The notes under the pieces are model-generated. The model searched no databases. It was not told where the DNA came from and saw nothing but the letters and a program-made list of their open reading frames with translations. The position numbers and the translations under genes were made by a program. Positions 39,301 to 50,118 of a stretch of 64,000 nucleotides of DNA are shown piece after piece (the first letter of the stretch is position 1; each line of letters begins with the position of its first letter). This stretch comes from Cryptomeria japonica (Eukaryota; Streptophyta; Pinopsida; Cupressales; Cupressaceae): NCBI RefSeq assembly GCF_030272615.1, contig NC_081405.1:159856317-159920316 (forward strand), written 5' to 3'.

Positions 39301-40397
39301 TACATTATTCCAAGAGTTATATGATAAAACGCAAGAATTATTGCGTATGCAAGCTGCTTCTTTTGATGTGGCTCAAATGCAAGCTCGGTTGCAGGAAGCT
39401 ATTGCAGATAAAGAAAATGAACATCAAGAATTGGTCAACACTCAAAACCTTCTTACAAAAGAGAGAGTAGCAAAGGAAAGAGCCTTGCAAGACTTCCATA
39501 CTTTGCAAGCTCAGTTCTCTCAAGAGCTTTGTGAATCTCAAGCAATCGTTGTGAATCAACAGGTAGAAAGCAAGTGACTGCAGGAAGAAGCACAGGATAA
39601 GCAGACTAGAATAGTAGTGTTGTAGCATCAAGTGAAATAGCAAGCAAAGGATTTAAAAGAAATGCATGAGAGGTTGGAATCCAAAGAGGTTGAAGTAGAA
39701 CTACTTTCAAAACCATCGAATTCCCAACTTGCTTCCCCCTCACAAATTTCACTATCTAGTACGAGCGCTTCATAATGCATACTGGGAAAAGATAAAACAA
39801 TTTGTTTCCTTCCTGGAACCAGCTTCGTGGTTCTTAGCAGTTTCTCAAGGTTTGTGCACTAAGATTGACCCTTTCATTGAGCACACCATGCAAGCATCAG
39901 CCCCTAAAATCTCTGAGGCTCAAAAGTTAGTTAATTGGCTTTACGTCGCTTCTTCCCAAGAGTTAACTACATTAGGAATCACATATTCTTAAGAAGTAAT
40001 TCAAAGGATTAACTGATTCATCAATTGCGGCAAAATGGCCAAACAAGCTGCTTCAAGTCTGTCAGTTTTAAAAGACTCCATCAGCCTTGTTACAAAGTGC
40101 CTCGAAGGTTTCATCAAGCTCGGCCTACCTTCCCATTTTCTTCCAAATGGTTCACTCATGGGAGTTGAGAAATTCTCAAGCTTGATAGTGTAGAAGGAGC
40201 AGGATCAATCACCCCTTCAAGAATTGAGTGACCCCCCTGAAGTGGACAAGTTTGAGGCATTCTTTCATCCTTCAGCCAAACTCCTTATCATGCTCAAGTT
40301 AGCCAACAAAGAACCAGAAATAATTCCTTTCAAGGATGTCAGCGATTTGGATCAAATTTTCCAAGCTCTCAAGGCTCGGGCTATCCCTTCTGAGGAA

Positions 40398-40402
40398 TAT
40401 TG
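40398..40402 (+). repeat. Target-site duplication TATTG, left
   Basis: TATTG directly before the 5' LTR is repeated at 48234-48238 directly after the 3' LTR. The perfect 5-bp match fixes both element ends. Confidence 0.92.
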
Positions 40403-41568
40403 TGTTGGCATTTTTGTTGTTTATGTTGTGATTGTCATTGATGGACACACACTTGTATTGAGATCCCCTTTATATGTATGAGCTCAAGCTCAACCGGTAT
40501 TTGTTCCAACCAGTATGTTGTATACTAGTCTTTAGACTAGTGGTGATTTTGCAGAATGTGTTTACCGGTCTAAAGTGGCATGTTGACCCCAAGCGGTTCG
40601 TAGATCCCAAGTGGCATGAGGGAGCAAAGCGGCACAACACATTCTTACCAGTCTTCATTTTTGTCAAACCGGCAACCAATATTTTGTATGAACCGGTAAT
40701 ACTCTGTGATGAGTTACCAACCGACATTTTGTGATGAGTTACCAATCCACTGATTGTTTGACGGTGCTGACACATCGACGGTGCTTTTTGTGTCATGTTA
40801 CTGAGTATGTCTAGATGCATTGAACCTAGGAAATTGTAATGTAATCCTATTGGACCAACATGAAATCAGATTCCTTTAAAAGGACATCATGTCTAGGGTT
40901 TTAAGTTGTTGCTGAAAGGGTTAATGTCATGCTAGGGTTTAAGGTGGAAGTTGAGAATGATCTTATCTGAGAAGATCAAGTTGTAACTGAGAGAGAGATA
41001 GAGAAGACTGAAGTAATGTTGGAATGCAGTAGCTGTGAGCAATACTGGATCTAACCAAGTAGTTTGTGCTATTAGATAGATCAAACACTTGTTGATTACT
41101 CACATCTTTGACAAGTTTGTAGCCCTTAACCGGGTAGGCCTCAAAACCTTTGTAAAATCCTCTAACAAGGTGGTTCACACATGTGAATCTAAAATCCTCT
41201 AACAAGGTAGTCTTTAATCGGACTTATCTCCTAACAAAGAGTGAGATTCCTAACAGGATTTGTTATGGTGAAGAACATTGTAAGACCTTAATCGGTCTTA
41301 CCTTAACCGGTCTGGTTTCTATTCTGCAGATAGTGACTTGTGAGTTCCATGTCACCGTGGTTTTTCCCAATTGGGTTTCCACATCAAATATCTTGTGTTA
41401 TGGTTGATTTGCTTTTGTGGGTGAATACCTTATTCGCATTTTGGTTTGTATGTGTGGTAACTGGTTTGACTGTTAGCCTGCTTTACCGGTTTATCTTTAG
41501 ACTGTGTAAGTGTTTTAGTGCATTGATTTTTGGCATACTAATTCACCCCCCCCTCTTAGTATTCATCA
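40403..41568 (+). repeat. 5' LTR of the 40.4-kb copia element
   Basis: It runs from TGTTGGCATTTTTGTTG to CTTAGTATTCATCA, 1,166 bases. It contains a C-run (CACCCCCCCCTCTTAG) near the end and the CTAACAAGGTGG/CCTAACAGGAT phrases shared by all copia LTRs in the window. The polyadenylation or transcription start was not located. Confidence 0.95.
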
Positions 41569-41570
41569 AT

Positions 41571-41582
41571 TGGTATCAGAGC
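41571..41582 (+). other. Primer-binding site, initiator Met tRNA type
   Basis: TGGTATCAGAGC lies two bases after the 5' LTR and is complementary to the initiator tRNA-Met 3' end. Confidence 0.93.
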
Positions 41583-41618
41583 CTACCTTTCTATAAGTTT
41601 AACCACTTGGAAAGAGAT

Positions 41619-42896
41619 ATGGGGGAATACACCATGAGGGAACTTACTCAATGGCTCACTAAGTCTGAGCAAGCCTATGATGATCTTATGGTCAAATACA
41701 AGGCATCTCAAGCAAAAAGGAGAGAACATGCAGAAAAGCTGATGGAACTATCTGAAAGTAGTTCTGAAGATGAAGCTAACATGGAAGCCATGATTGTTGA
41801 AGTAAATAAGCTGAATGATTCAAACTCCAATCTGAGAAAGGAGTTGGAAGGACTAACTATTCGGTTTACTCAAGAGCTTGAGAACCGGAGAAAAGCTGAA
41901 GATCGGATAAAGGACAGAGATTGTGAGATCTCCAAGTTGAAACAAGAGATTAGTGCACTGACTGCTCGCCTTCATGAGAGCAGAATGGAAAAGGAAGACA
42001 TGTAAGGAGAACTAAATATTGCCATCTCTAAAAATGCAAGTCTTATGGAGACAAATACTGTTATTTCCAAAGAACTCTTTGAGTCAAAGGAAATACTAGC
42101 TAAATTTGGCAAAAGTACTGTCAAGCTAGAGCAAAAGCTTGAGTCATCTAGACCGGCAAACAATACCAATGGTCTTAGTTTCTCTGGAAATGAGGAAGGA
42201 GAATCCTCAGGAACAAATGTTGAAGCATCAAAGAAGCAACCGGCACTCAAAGGAAAAGGTAAGCAAAAATTCAAACCTATTTGCTTTAACTGTCTTAAAG
42301 AAGGACACACTGCCAATGTATGTAGGAGCAAAGCCTACAATAATTTTCCATATTTTATCAACAATGTACCTAGATCCAATAAGTTCAATGGTCATTGTTA
42401 TGCATGCAACAAGTTTGGGCAGAGAGCATTTGAATGCAGGTCTGTGATGGATAACACTGGATGAAATCCTCAAAGGACCCAAGGAACTGGTCCTGAACCT
42501 TTTGTGAACCGGAACCACAACCGGTTTAATGTCTTCAATCATCAGTCAAGAAGCGGTGGCCATCAAGCAGCAACCAGATGGAGAGAAAGTTGTATGATCT
42601 ATTATAGTCATGGTCACACTGCTGCAACATGTAGAAGGAAGAATGGAAACATGTACAATGGACCTTGGAGAGCACCTGGACTTGTTTGCTATCACTGCAA
42701 CAAACCGGGTCACATTGCAAGATTCTACAGAAGTAGAAAAAGTATATCTAATGATATACCGATCACTCAAGAAGGAGAAATTGATGTTGAAAAAGTTCAA
42801 GGGGACATGAAGAAAACATGGAGGAAGAAACCAACAATGTTGGAAGAGGAACCGATTTCTGCACCTAGTGTGGAAATATTAGAATCGGCAAACTAA
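41619..42896 (+). pseudogene. Copia gag-like protein with four zinc-knuckle repeats
   Basis: The ATG at 41619 opens one frame to a TAA at 42894, broken by TAA at 42003-42005 and TGA at 42462-42464, with no frameshift. The N-terminal ~130 residues form a Glu/Lys-rich coiled coil; the usual copia gag N-terminal core is not visible. Four knuckle-like units follow. CFNCLKEGHTANVC is intact, CYACNKFGQRAFEC has Gln for His, CMIYYSHGHTAATC has lost the second Cys, and CYHCNKPGHIARFY has lost the last Cys. It would bind element RNA. The knuckle losses are mostly explained by single G-to-A changes. Confidence 0.8.
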
Positions 42897-43076
42897 GACT
42901 CAAAGGCTTAGGGGGAGCAAACGGAGAAATGCTTTTGAACCCCCAGTTGACACTGGTAAAAGACCTTAACTGGTATGCTATACCTGTCGCTTGGCAGAAG
43001 ACCGAAAATGGTAAAAAGGAAAATTAGGGTTTACGCCCTAATAGAGGAGCATTAATGGCGGTAGGTGAGAGACATG

Positions 43077-43084
43077 TATAAAAG
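43077..43084 (+). promoter_or_regulatory. Internal TATA box before the long ORF
   Basis: ATGTATAAAAGC lies 264 bases upstream of the ATG at 43341, inside the element and away from the LTRs. The intervening sequence has no ORF linking it to gag. A separate transcript for the second ORF is inferred. Confidence 0.55.
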
Positions 43085-43340
43085 CATTTTTCAAATCATT
43101 TCTCACTATCTGTTTTCGAGCGAAGAGAAGTTTTCAAGTGCAGAGCGAAGAAAAGGCAATTTTGAACTTAGATTTCAAGAAATTGATAAACTTTGAAAGA
43201 GATTCAAATCCAGTTTGCAAGCGGTGGTGGAGAACACAAAGCGGTGATTTGGCAACCGACGGAGAGTGGAGTGAAGCCGAATTAGGAAGTCCTAAATTCA
43301 CATTTGAAAGGTATTTTTCATGTTTTTGAAATACTCTACA

Positions 43341-46300
43341 ATGGCTTCCGCATCTCATACCAGTTCGAGTACATCCATAGAATTGAAAGGTTTTATTTAA
43401 AGGAAGTCCAAATATAATGCTTTATCACAAGTTCCAGCTGGAGTCATAGTTGAAGAGGGAATTTCTGATTATATTGATTGCAAAATAGAAGACCTAGGGT
43501 CTTTAGCCATTCACACTCGGTTAGGTCTATTTTGCAGCAAGGACAAAAAGATCAAACCGGAGTTTAGTGTCTTAGAGAAGAAGAAATTCCATATCGCAGT
43601 ATATTTTCAGGAAGATTTTACGGAGGACCACATCAGAATTATTTTGAGCAGAGTCCATGGTGACAAGATGTACCTGGAGAGGACACATGATATTACATCT
43701 CAGGTAATTCATGCAGTCACCGGCTTTTGTAACACAGGCAAAGTGCCAGCCCTGAGAAAAGTGAGCAAAACCGAAATAGCCAAGCTCATCGGTTCAACCA
43801 GTGATTCACAGGGTATGACAGTTAATCCTATCAAGGATGATCTGGTGAAATACGCCTGTATGGTGATAGGATATAGAACATTTTCAGCCAGCAGGATTAA
43901 TTCTGTATCTGCTGCAACGGTAAATGCCACTTACCGAATGATAAAAGAGGATGCATCTTTTGACTTATGCATCGGTATGTAGAGGCAACTCCTGTTGAAT
44001 CTAAAGGCAATCAAACAGGACAATTCACTGAGGTTTAAGTTTGGACAACTACTAGTAGGGTGGTTCTTCTATTTCCAAGGCTACTTTCCTGGAGTAGGAG
44101 ATGTCCAGTGGTCCCCTGACCAATCGGTAACCAAGCAGATAAAGGAAAGCATTCAAGCCCTTGGAACCGGCTACCCTAAAGTATTGAACAAATATTTCAA
44201 TGAGTTTGGAAGAAAGATGAGTCAGAGGGTAAGAATCTCAGGTGACATAGTGAAGAAATACGAATATGACATCTATTTCACTATTCAGGTGGACAAATGT
44301 TTAATGGAGGCTATTGAGCCTAGAATGGAGGAAGTGGAGCCAATGGGCTATGAAGTCATGTATGATATGCTGGAAGGGTATGCCTCAACCCTTATTTCCT
44401 CGCCTCTTGATCCAAAGGCTAAGAGGACCGGAACCTACTTGGAGAGGATTGCACTGATTGAAGAAGCATCGATGAAGAAAGGAAAAGAACCGACAGCTAA
44501 GAAAGCCAAGGCAGTGCCTGCAACATCGGCACCGGCTACCACTGCGACTCCAAGAGTGACCAAGCGGTCACCGGCAAAGAAGAAACTGGAGGTAACACCG
44601 GCAAAAGTCTTCGAAAGAAAGAGGAAGACTAAGACAAATGAACTGGACTCCGAAGAAACCGAGTCTAATGAAAAGCCAAAGAAGGCAAGACAGATAAAGA
44701 AGATGAAGAAGAATGAACCGGCAGCATCCACACCGGTAAATATTGATATCTCCTCATACAAACCTTTGACACATTGTCAAAGAACAGTAAAAAATATTAG
44801 GAGAAAATTACTTCATGATTTAGTAGACTATTATGATGAATTTAATAGTGAGGAGAAAGATGAAGTACTATAGGAAATCATTCTTTATTTGTGTAAAAAT
44901 GACTGGTCACCATCAGAGATTAAATCTCAGACACTGGATTCATTATTTAAAGCATTAGATAATAAATGGCGCATTGCCATTGAAAAGGAACAAGAGATTA
45001 GGGAGAAAGTCTTTTCAAAATACTTTCCCGAACTCTCAAACTCAGAATTATTCGATGCCCTGGATCAAAATAAAGGTCTCTTCTTCACAAGGAGAAGAAG
45101 ACTTTGGTTGTTGGAGGGGAGAATTGATGATGTTGAAAAAGATACTCATCAGCATATGGCTCATGCTATCAACTCTCACAAAGCACGAATGGCCAACCTC
45201 CAAGCGGAAAAAGAACCAGTTATTTCCAAACTAAATGAGGTTTTTGATGAGGAAGGAAACCTGGTGGAAGAACCAATCGACACTATCAATGTTGATACCC
45301 TGGATGTAGAAGATGTCACTCAGGACATACCTTCTGAGGGAACTGAATAGGGGCAACAAGCCGAATAGGGTGGTGAACAAGCTGAGGACACACAGCAAGC
45401 AGTAAAGGAACAGGAAGAAAAGAAGAAGAGGGATGAAGATGAGAAAAAGAAGAAAGAGGAAGAGAAGAGAAAAGAGGAAGAGGAGAAGCAAGAAGATGAT
45501 AGGAAAAAGAAAGAAGAAGAGGATAAGGAAGAAAAGAGAAAGAAGGAAGAAGAAGAGAAAAAGAAGAAGGAAGAAGAAGAGAAGAAGAAGAAGGAAGAGG
45601 AAGAGAAGAAGAAGAAGGAAGCAGAAGAAAAGAAGAAGAAGGAAGAGGAAGAACAAGCAAAGAAGGAAGAGGAAGCACAGAAGAAGAAGGAAGAGGAAGC
45701 AAAGAAGAAGGCAAAAGCAGAGCAGTAGCAGAAAGAAGAGGAAGACAAGAAGAAGATGGAAGAGGAAGAGAAGAAAAAGAGAGAAGAGAAAGAGAAAGAA
45801 GAGAAGGAGAGTAAAAAGAAGGAAGAAGCAGACAAGACAGTTGAAGCAATGAAGAGCACGCAGATGGAGACTCCTAAGGCAATTGGGAGCCAAGCCAAAC
45901 CGACTGCTATCTCGAGTCTTATTGATCTCCAATCTACAAGTGAGTTTGAGCTTATGTAGAGCATCAAGGTTGCTCAAGAGCGCCTTGAAGTCATTCATAG
46001 GAAAAGGGAACAGGACATTATTCAGGCGGCTGTAGACACCCTTACCGGTTTAATCCCCGGTACCAATCTTCCTGACACTGAATCATCACTAGCATAACTC
46101 AAACTACTATGTACTATAGTGGATGATCAGGTGCAGAGCCTAGAAGAAGTAGCAGAGGCCAATGTAAAGAAAGAGCACCAAAAGTCTCTTAATTTTGCTC
46201 TAGTGAAAAAGATGAATGAGCTTAGGACTGAACTGCTGAAAGATCAAAAGGACATAAGGAATACCTTGGATGAGGGAAACTTGCTACTTAGCAAAATCTG

Positions 46301-46730
46301 TCAACCTCATCTATTCTATGATGATGTGCTAGCCAAGAAGAAAAAGCTTCAAACGGACTTACAGTCCTACTTGGGTACATTTAAGACACCTTATGATTCC
46401 TTTGCAGCATATGGGCAAACCGTTCACCGGTTCCAGATCCAGTCAGCCAAGATGGAGCAAGAGATCAGTACACGGTCTAAGGATTTGCAGGAGCTTCAAC
46501 TGGTTTTACTTCCATGACTACAAATTCTTCAGAAGTGTTATCTGAACCTGGATGCCTTGACATTCACACAGGAACTGAGCACAGTAGATGCCATGGAGGA
46601 ACAGGTATCCCAGATGCAAACAGAGAAGGAAGTGGCAACCTCCCTACTTGAGTCCTGGTCTCTATCCATGAAACAATTTTTGCAGGACTATAAATTGGTT
46701 TTTGACAAGTATTATTCATTATTGTCATAA
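43341..46730 (+). pseudogene. Long unknown ORF of the copia element, ~1,130 codons with nine stops
   Basis: The frame from the ATG at 43341 (MASASHTSSSTSIEL) to the TAA at 46728 is collinear with no frameshift. It is broken at 43398, 43980, 44871, 45348, 45366, 45726, 45957, 46095 and 46515. The N-terminal ~350 residues look globular (VTGFCNTGKVPALRKVSK, then YACMVIGYRTFSASRIN). Next is a Lys/Pro/Ala-rich basic linker (44500-44740), a second globular part (44780-45230), an acidic patch, a ~140-residue Lys/Glu repeat (45410-45840), and a helical C-terminus with coiled-coil character. No RT, protease, integrase or transposase signature is present. I do not recognise the family. It replaces pol in this element, so it is either an element-specific protein or a captured host gene. 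Confidence 0.65.
45405..45840 (+). repeat. Long purine-rich (GAA/AAG) tract
   Basis: About 430 bases in which the plus strand is almost entirely A and G, built from degenerate GAGGAAGAGAAGAAGAAG units. In the coding frame it gives alternating Glu and Lys runs, an extended single helix. Mirror-like purine tracts of this length can form triplex DNA, which is an inference only. Confidence 0.85.
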
Positions 46731-47055
46731 ACTCTTTTATACATATATGAAAACAGGGTTATTCAGTAGTGTTTTGTCATTGTTGGCAAATGGGGAGAAG
46801 CATATCTGGTTTTTGCTTTTAAAATTTTGATCATCTGACACAGGGGGAGAAGTATCTGGTTTTGAAATTTTGATATATACTGTGATATATGCTATATGCT
46901 CTGATGATTATACTTTGTATGCAACATTGCTATCCACTGTGTTGATTAAGGGATAGTGTATATGCTTAGGGGGAGCAATTTTGTTAATGGAAAGTTTTTG
47001 TTGTAAAACACTTAGATGTCAAAATTTTATTTTCCTAAGTGTTGCCATCAATGCC
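46731..47055. other. 3' untranslated region of the copia element
   Basis: Non-coding stretch between the long ORF and the polypurine tract. It contains two purine-rich patches (AATGGGGAGAAG near 46788 and CAGGGGGAGAAG near 46842) and TTAGGGGGAGCAA near 46969, which look like weaker copies of the terminal tract. Confidence 0.5.
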
Positions 47056-47067
47056 AAAGGGGGAGAT
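47056..47067 (+). other. Polypurine tract
   Basis: AAAGGGGGAGAT lies directly before the 3' LTR, the expected plus-strand primer. Confidence 0.88.
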
Positions 47068-48233
47068 TGTTGGCATTTTTGTTGTTTATGTTGTGATTGT
47101 CATTGATGGACACACACTTGTATTGAGATCCCCTTTATATGTATGAGCTCAAGCTCAACCGGTATTTGTTCCAACCGGTATGTTGTATACTAGTCTTTAG
47201 ACTAGTGGTGATTTTGCAGAATGTGTTTACTGGTTTGAAGCGGCATGTCGACCCCAAGCGCTTCGTAGATCCCAAGCGGCGTGAGGGAGCAAAGCAGCAC
47301 AACACATTCTTACCAGTCTTCATTTTTGTCAAACCAGTAACCAGTATTTTGTATGAACTGGTAATACTCTGTGATGAGTTACCAACCGGCATTTTGTGAT
47401 GAATTACCAATCCACCGATTGTTTGACGGTGCCGATACATCGACGGTGCTTTTTGTGTCGTGTTACTGAGTATGTCTAGATGCATTGAACCTAGGAAATT
47501 GTAATGTAATCCTATTGGACCGACATGAAATCAGATTCCTTTAAAAGGACATCATGTCTAGGGTTTTAAGTTGTTGCTGAAAGGTTTAATGTCTTGCTAG
47601 GGTTTAAGGTGGAAGTTGAGAATGATCTTATCTGAGAAGATCAAGTTGTAACTGAGAGAGAGATAGAGAAGACTAAAGTAATGCTAGAATGCATTAGCTG
47701 TGAGCAATACTGGATCTAACCAAGCAGTTTGTGATATTAGATAGATCAAACACTTGTTGATTACTCACATCTTTGACAAGTCTGTAGCCCTTAACTGGGT
47801 AGGCCTTAAAGCCTTTGTAAAATCCTCTAACAAGGTGGTTCACACATGTGAATCTAAATTCCTCTAACAAGGTAGTCTTTAATCGAACTTATCTCCTAAC
47901 AGAGAGTGAGATTCCTAATAGGATCTGTTCTAGTGAAGAACATTGTAAGACCTTAACCAGTCTGACCTTAACCAGTCTGGTTTCTATTCTGCAAATAGTG
48001 ACTTGTGAGTTCCATCTCACCGTGGTTTTTCCCAATTGGGTTTCCATGTCAAATATCTTGTGTTATGGTTGTATTGCTTTTGTGGGTGAATGCTTTATTC
48101 ACATTTTGGTTTGCATGTGTGGTAACCGGTTGACTGTTAGACTGCTTTACCGGTTTATCTTTAGACTGTGTAAGTGTTTTAGTGCAGAGTTTTTTGGCAT
48201 ACCAATTCACCCCCCCCCTCTTAGTATTCATCA
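47068..48233 (+). repeat. 3' LTR of the 40.4-kb copia element
   Basis: It is 1,166 bases, the same length as the 5' LTR, starting TGTTGGCATTTTTG and ending TATTCATCA. About 60 differences from the 5' LTR by eye; TATTG (48234-48238) follows. Confidence 0.95.
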
Positions 48234-48304
48234 TATTGGTCTCCCCTACAATAGCTTTTCGACAAGCTTTTCAAGCCGACTGAGATATAAGCCTGGTCTG
48301 TAAA

Positions 48305-48309
48305 CCAGG
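48305..48309 (+). repeat. Target-site duplication CCAGG, left
   Basis: CCAGG before the 5' LTR matches 62898-62902 after the 3' LTR. Before insertion, the site was the right arm of a small palindrome, CCTGGT-ctgtaa-ACCAGG (48292-48309). Confidence 0.92.
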
Positions 48310-50116
48310 TGTAGTCACATAAATCTGTCCACTTAATTAAATGAATACTTAGTATTTATTTGATTATTTAACCATCAATTAATAATTAATTAAATTAATA
48401 TTTAATTAATTCATCTTAACCCTCTTCTCCTATTAATTAAATAAATTATTCAATTTATTTGATTTAATTCACTTAACCAAATTCAGACCATTAATTAAAT
48501 AAATAAATCATATTTATTTAATTAAATATTCTCTCACATTTAAATAAATAAATTAATATTTATTTAAATCCCCCAAAAATCCCACCTCTCACATTTAAAT
48601 AAATTAACATTTATTTAAATCACCTTTATCCTCCACCCACTTGCATTTTCCTACAAATGCAAGTTGCACAATTATTTTAAATAAATAATTTATTTAAATC
48701 ACCTTTATCCTCCACCCACTTGTATTTTCCTACAAAAGCAAGTTGCACAACTATTTTAAATAAATTATTTATTTAAAATCCTATTTATCCTCACCCACTT
48801 GAAACCTTTAATGGTTTCCCTTAAAGTATTCAAACTTGATGGCTTTAAAGTCTTCAAACTTGATGGCTTCCTTCTATAGTCTTCTTAAGACTTTAATGGT
48901 TTTCCTTAAAGTCTTCAAGCCTTTAATGGTTTCCCTCAAAGTCTTCAAGCATTTTAATGCTTTATCTTCATTTTTCTCATTTAAATAAATTAATATTTAT
49001 TTGAATATTTATCCAAATGCAAATTACACCATTTAATTGAAATAAATGATTTTATTTTAATTGAAAATACCAAAATTTCTCCCACTTGCATTTTCCTACA
49101 AAATCCACTTGTATGCCTAAACCCCTTCTAGATTCTTCTAAACCCTTCCTAATTAGCCTAATCCATCCCCTAAATATTGTCACATTCCTAAGCAAATTGG
49201 AGTCACTTCTCAAAGACTCCAAAGTCTTTGAAAAGCAATTAATGCTTTGTGTGTTCAACAAATTAACCCTCAAAGTCTTGGATAACCTTTGAAAGCTTCC
49301 AACCTTCAACCACTTAATCCCCAAAGTCTCCAATAACCATTAATGGTTAATTCAACCCTCCCACATGGTTAAAACATTTGTTTTGACTCAACCTCTACCC
49401 AACCCAAAGGTCTCATCAGGCCATTAATGCTTTGACCATGATTATCTCTTAAACATTTGCACAAAGGTTTATCCTTGGATTAACTCTTAATCCAGTGGGT
49501 AATCTTAATTTAGACTTGACCCTTGCCTTCTAGATAACCATGAGGTCTTCTCAGGCCTTTAATGCCTCCAACCTCTTCTCTCAACCCAATCCTATGTTGA
49601 AACTTGTCACCATTTTATTGGTGCCAATTGTGCACATGGATCCCCAACTTTCAATCCTAACCCTTGTTAAGATTGCTCAATCTTAACCCTTCATTTCCCT
49701 ATTTCTTCTATAAATAGAACCCTTCTCCTCAAGCAAAAGGAGAAGCATTTTAGAGTATTGTTGTTATACTGGCATTAGCATAGAGCTTTTTCATAGCATC
49801 ACTATCTATTCTTGCATAGTATTTGCTTATCATATTCAACCATCTTGAATCTCCATATGGCATCCATGGCTAGTGCTAAAAGCTGAGAGCTACACTCATT
49901 TGGGACTTGGAGAGGAGAGGAACAAGGGAGGAGCAACTATGAGCATCTTGATTAGCTATTTCATTCTATGTTTATATGCTTTCTATTTCATGCTTAATAT
50001 CTCTCTTGATATGCCTGTTTAGGATAATCTTTTGTTGCTAACACTAACGTTTGTTTCTTGTGCTCTTGTGTGTGTTGCCATCAAACAGATTTTCTAATCC
50101 TTTTTGCAGAGCATCA
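48310..50116 (+). repeat. 5' LTR of the young gypsy element
   Basis: It starts TGTAGTCACATAAATC and ends GCAGAGCATCA. The first 700 bases are very AT-rich with repeated TTTAAATAAATTAATATT palindromic units. At 48800-48960 a degenerate ~35-base unit (CTTTAATGGTTTTCCTTAAAGTCTTCAA-like) repeats several times. TATA box at 49709. Confidence 0.97.
49709..49716 (+). promoter_or_regulatory. LTR TATA box
   Basis: TATAAATA in the context TTCTTCTATAAATAGAACCC. Transcription would start about 30 bases downstream, near 49745. The identical 3' LTR copy lies at 62490-62497. Confidence 0.75.
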
Positions 50117-50118
50117 TT

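Larger units (their letters stand above)
40403..48233 (+). mobile_element. Non-autonomous copia-type element with gag and a long unknown ORF
   Basis: It is 7,831 bases with two 1,166-base LTRs, a perfect TATTG duplication, a tRNA-iMet primer site and a polypurine tract. The interior encodes gag with zinc knuckles and one ~1,130-codon frame of unknown function. No protease, integrase, RT or RNase H motif was found in any frame, so movement would need enzymes from another copia element. The LTRs differ at about 60 positions by eye (about 5%), mostly transitions. It is inserted into the accessory gene of the outer gypsy element. Confidence 0.92.
36353..48290 (+). pseudogene. Sense accessory protein of the outer gypsy element, copy C, split by a copia insertion
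   Basis: It starts at the ATG at 36353 (MASSAGVSGTSFNCQYVDIF). The globular N-terminal part continues with frame changes to about 37710. The conserved block at 37369-37470 reads R, GLIEEPFCLPQSILNHI, LE, and has a TAG at 37450 where copy A has Gln. A charged segment (37802-38194) includes WRKYNSDKEEYYDPPPS, like copy A's acidic patch. Next come a Ser/Thr/Pro-rich linker (38261-38875) and a long coiled coil (38930-39577), then a helical C-terminus to 40402. There the 7.8-kb copia element interrupts a codon; the remaining ~17 codons lie at 48239-48290. Tat elements are known to carry extra ORFs at this position. The role is unknown; the coiled coil suggests a structural or scaffolding protein. 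Confidence 0.6.

Noticed and set aside
40474..40820. ORFs in both orientations repeated at 47135-47485
   Set aside because: They lie inside the two LTRs of the copia element and carry no coding signature.
45433..45852. Plus-strand Arg/Lys-rich frame
   Set aside because: Out of frame with the collinear 43341-46730 ORF; produced by the same purine repeat.
45231..45998. Leu/Phe/Ser-rich minus-strand frames that look like membrane proteins
   Set aside because: They are the reverse complement of the GAA/AAG tract of the plus-strand ORF. Low-complexity antisense frames stay open by composition alone.
49052..49333. A 93-codon minus-strand frame found twice (also at 61833-62114)
   Set aside because: Its duplication is simply because it lies in both LTRs of the young gypsy element; no homology or start context supports a gene.
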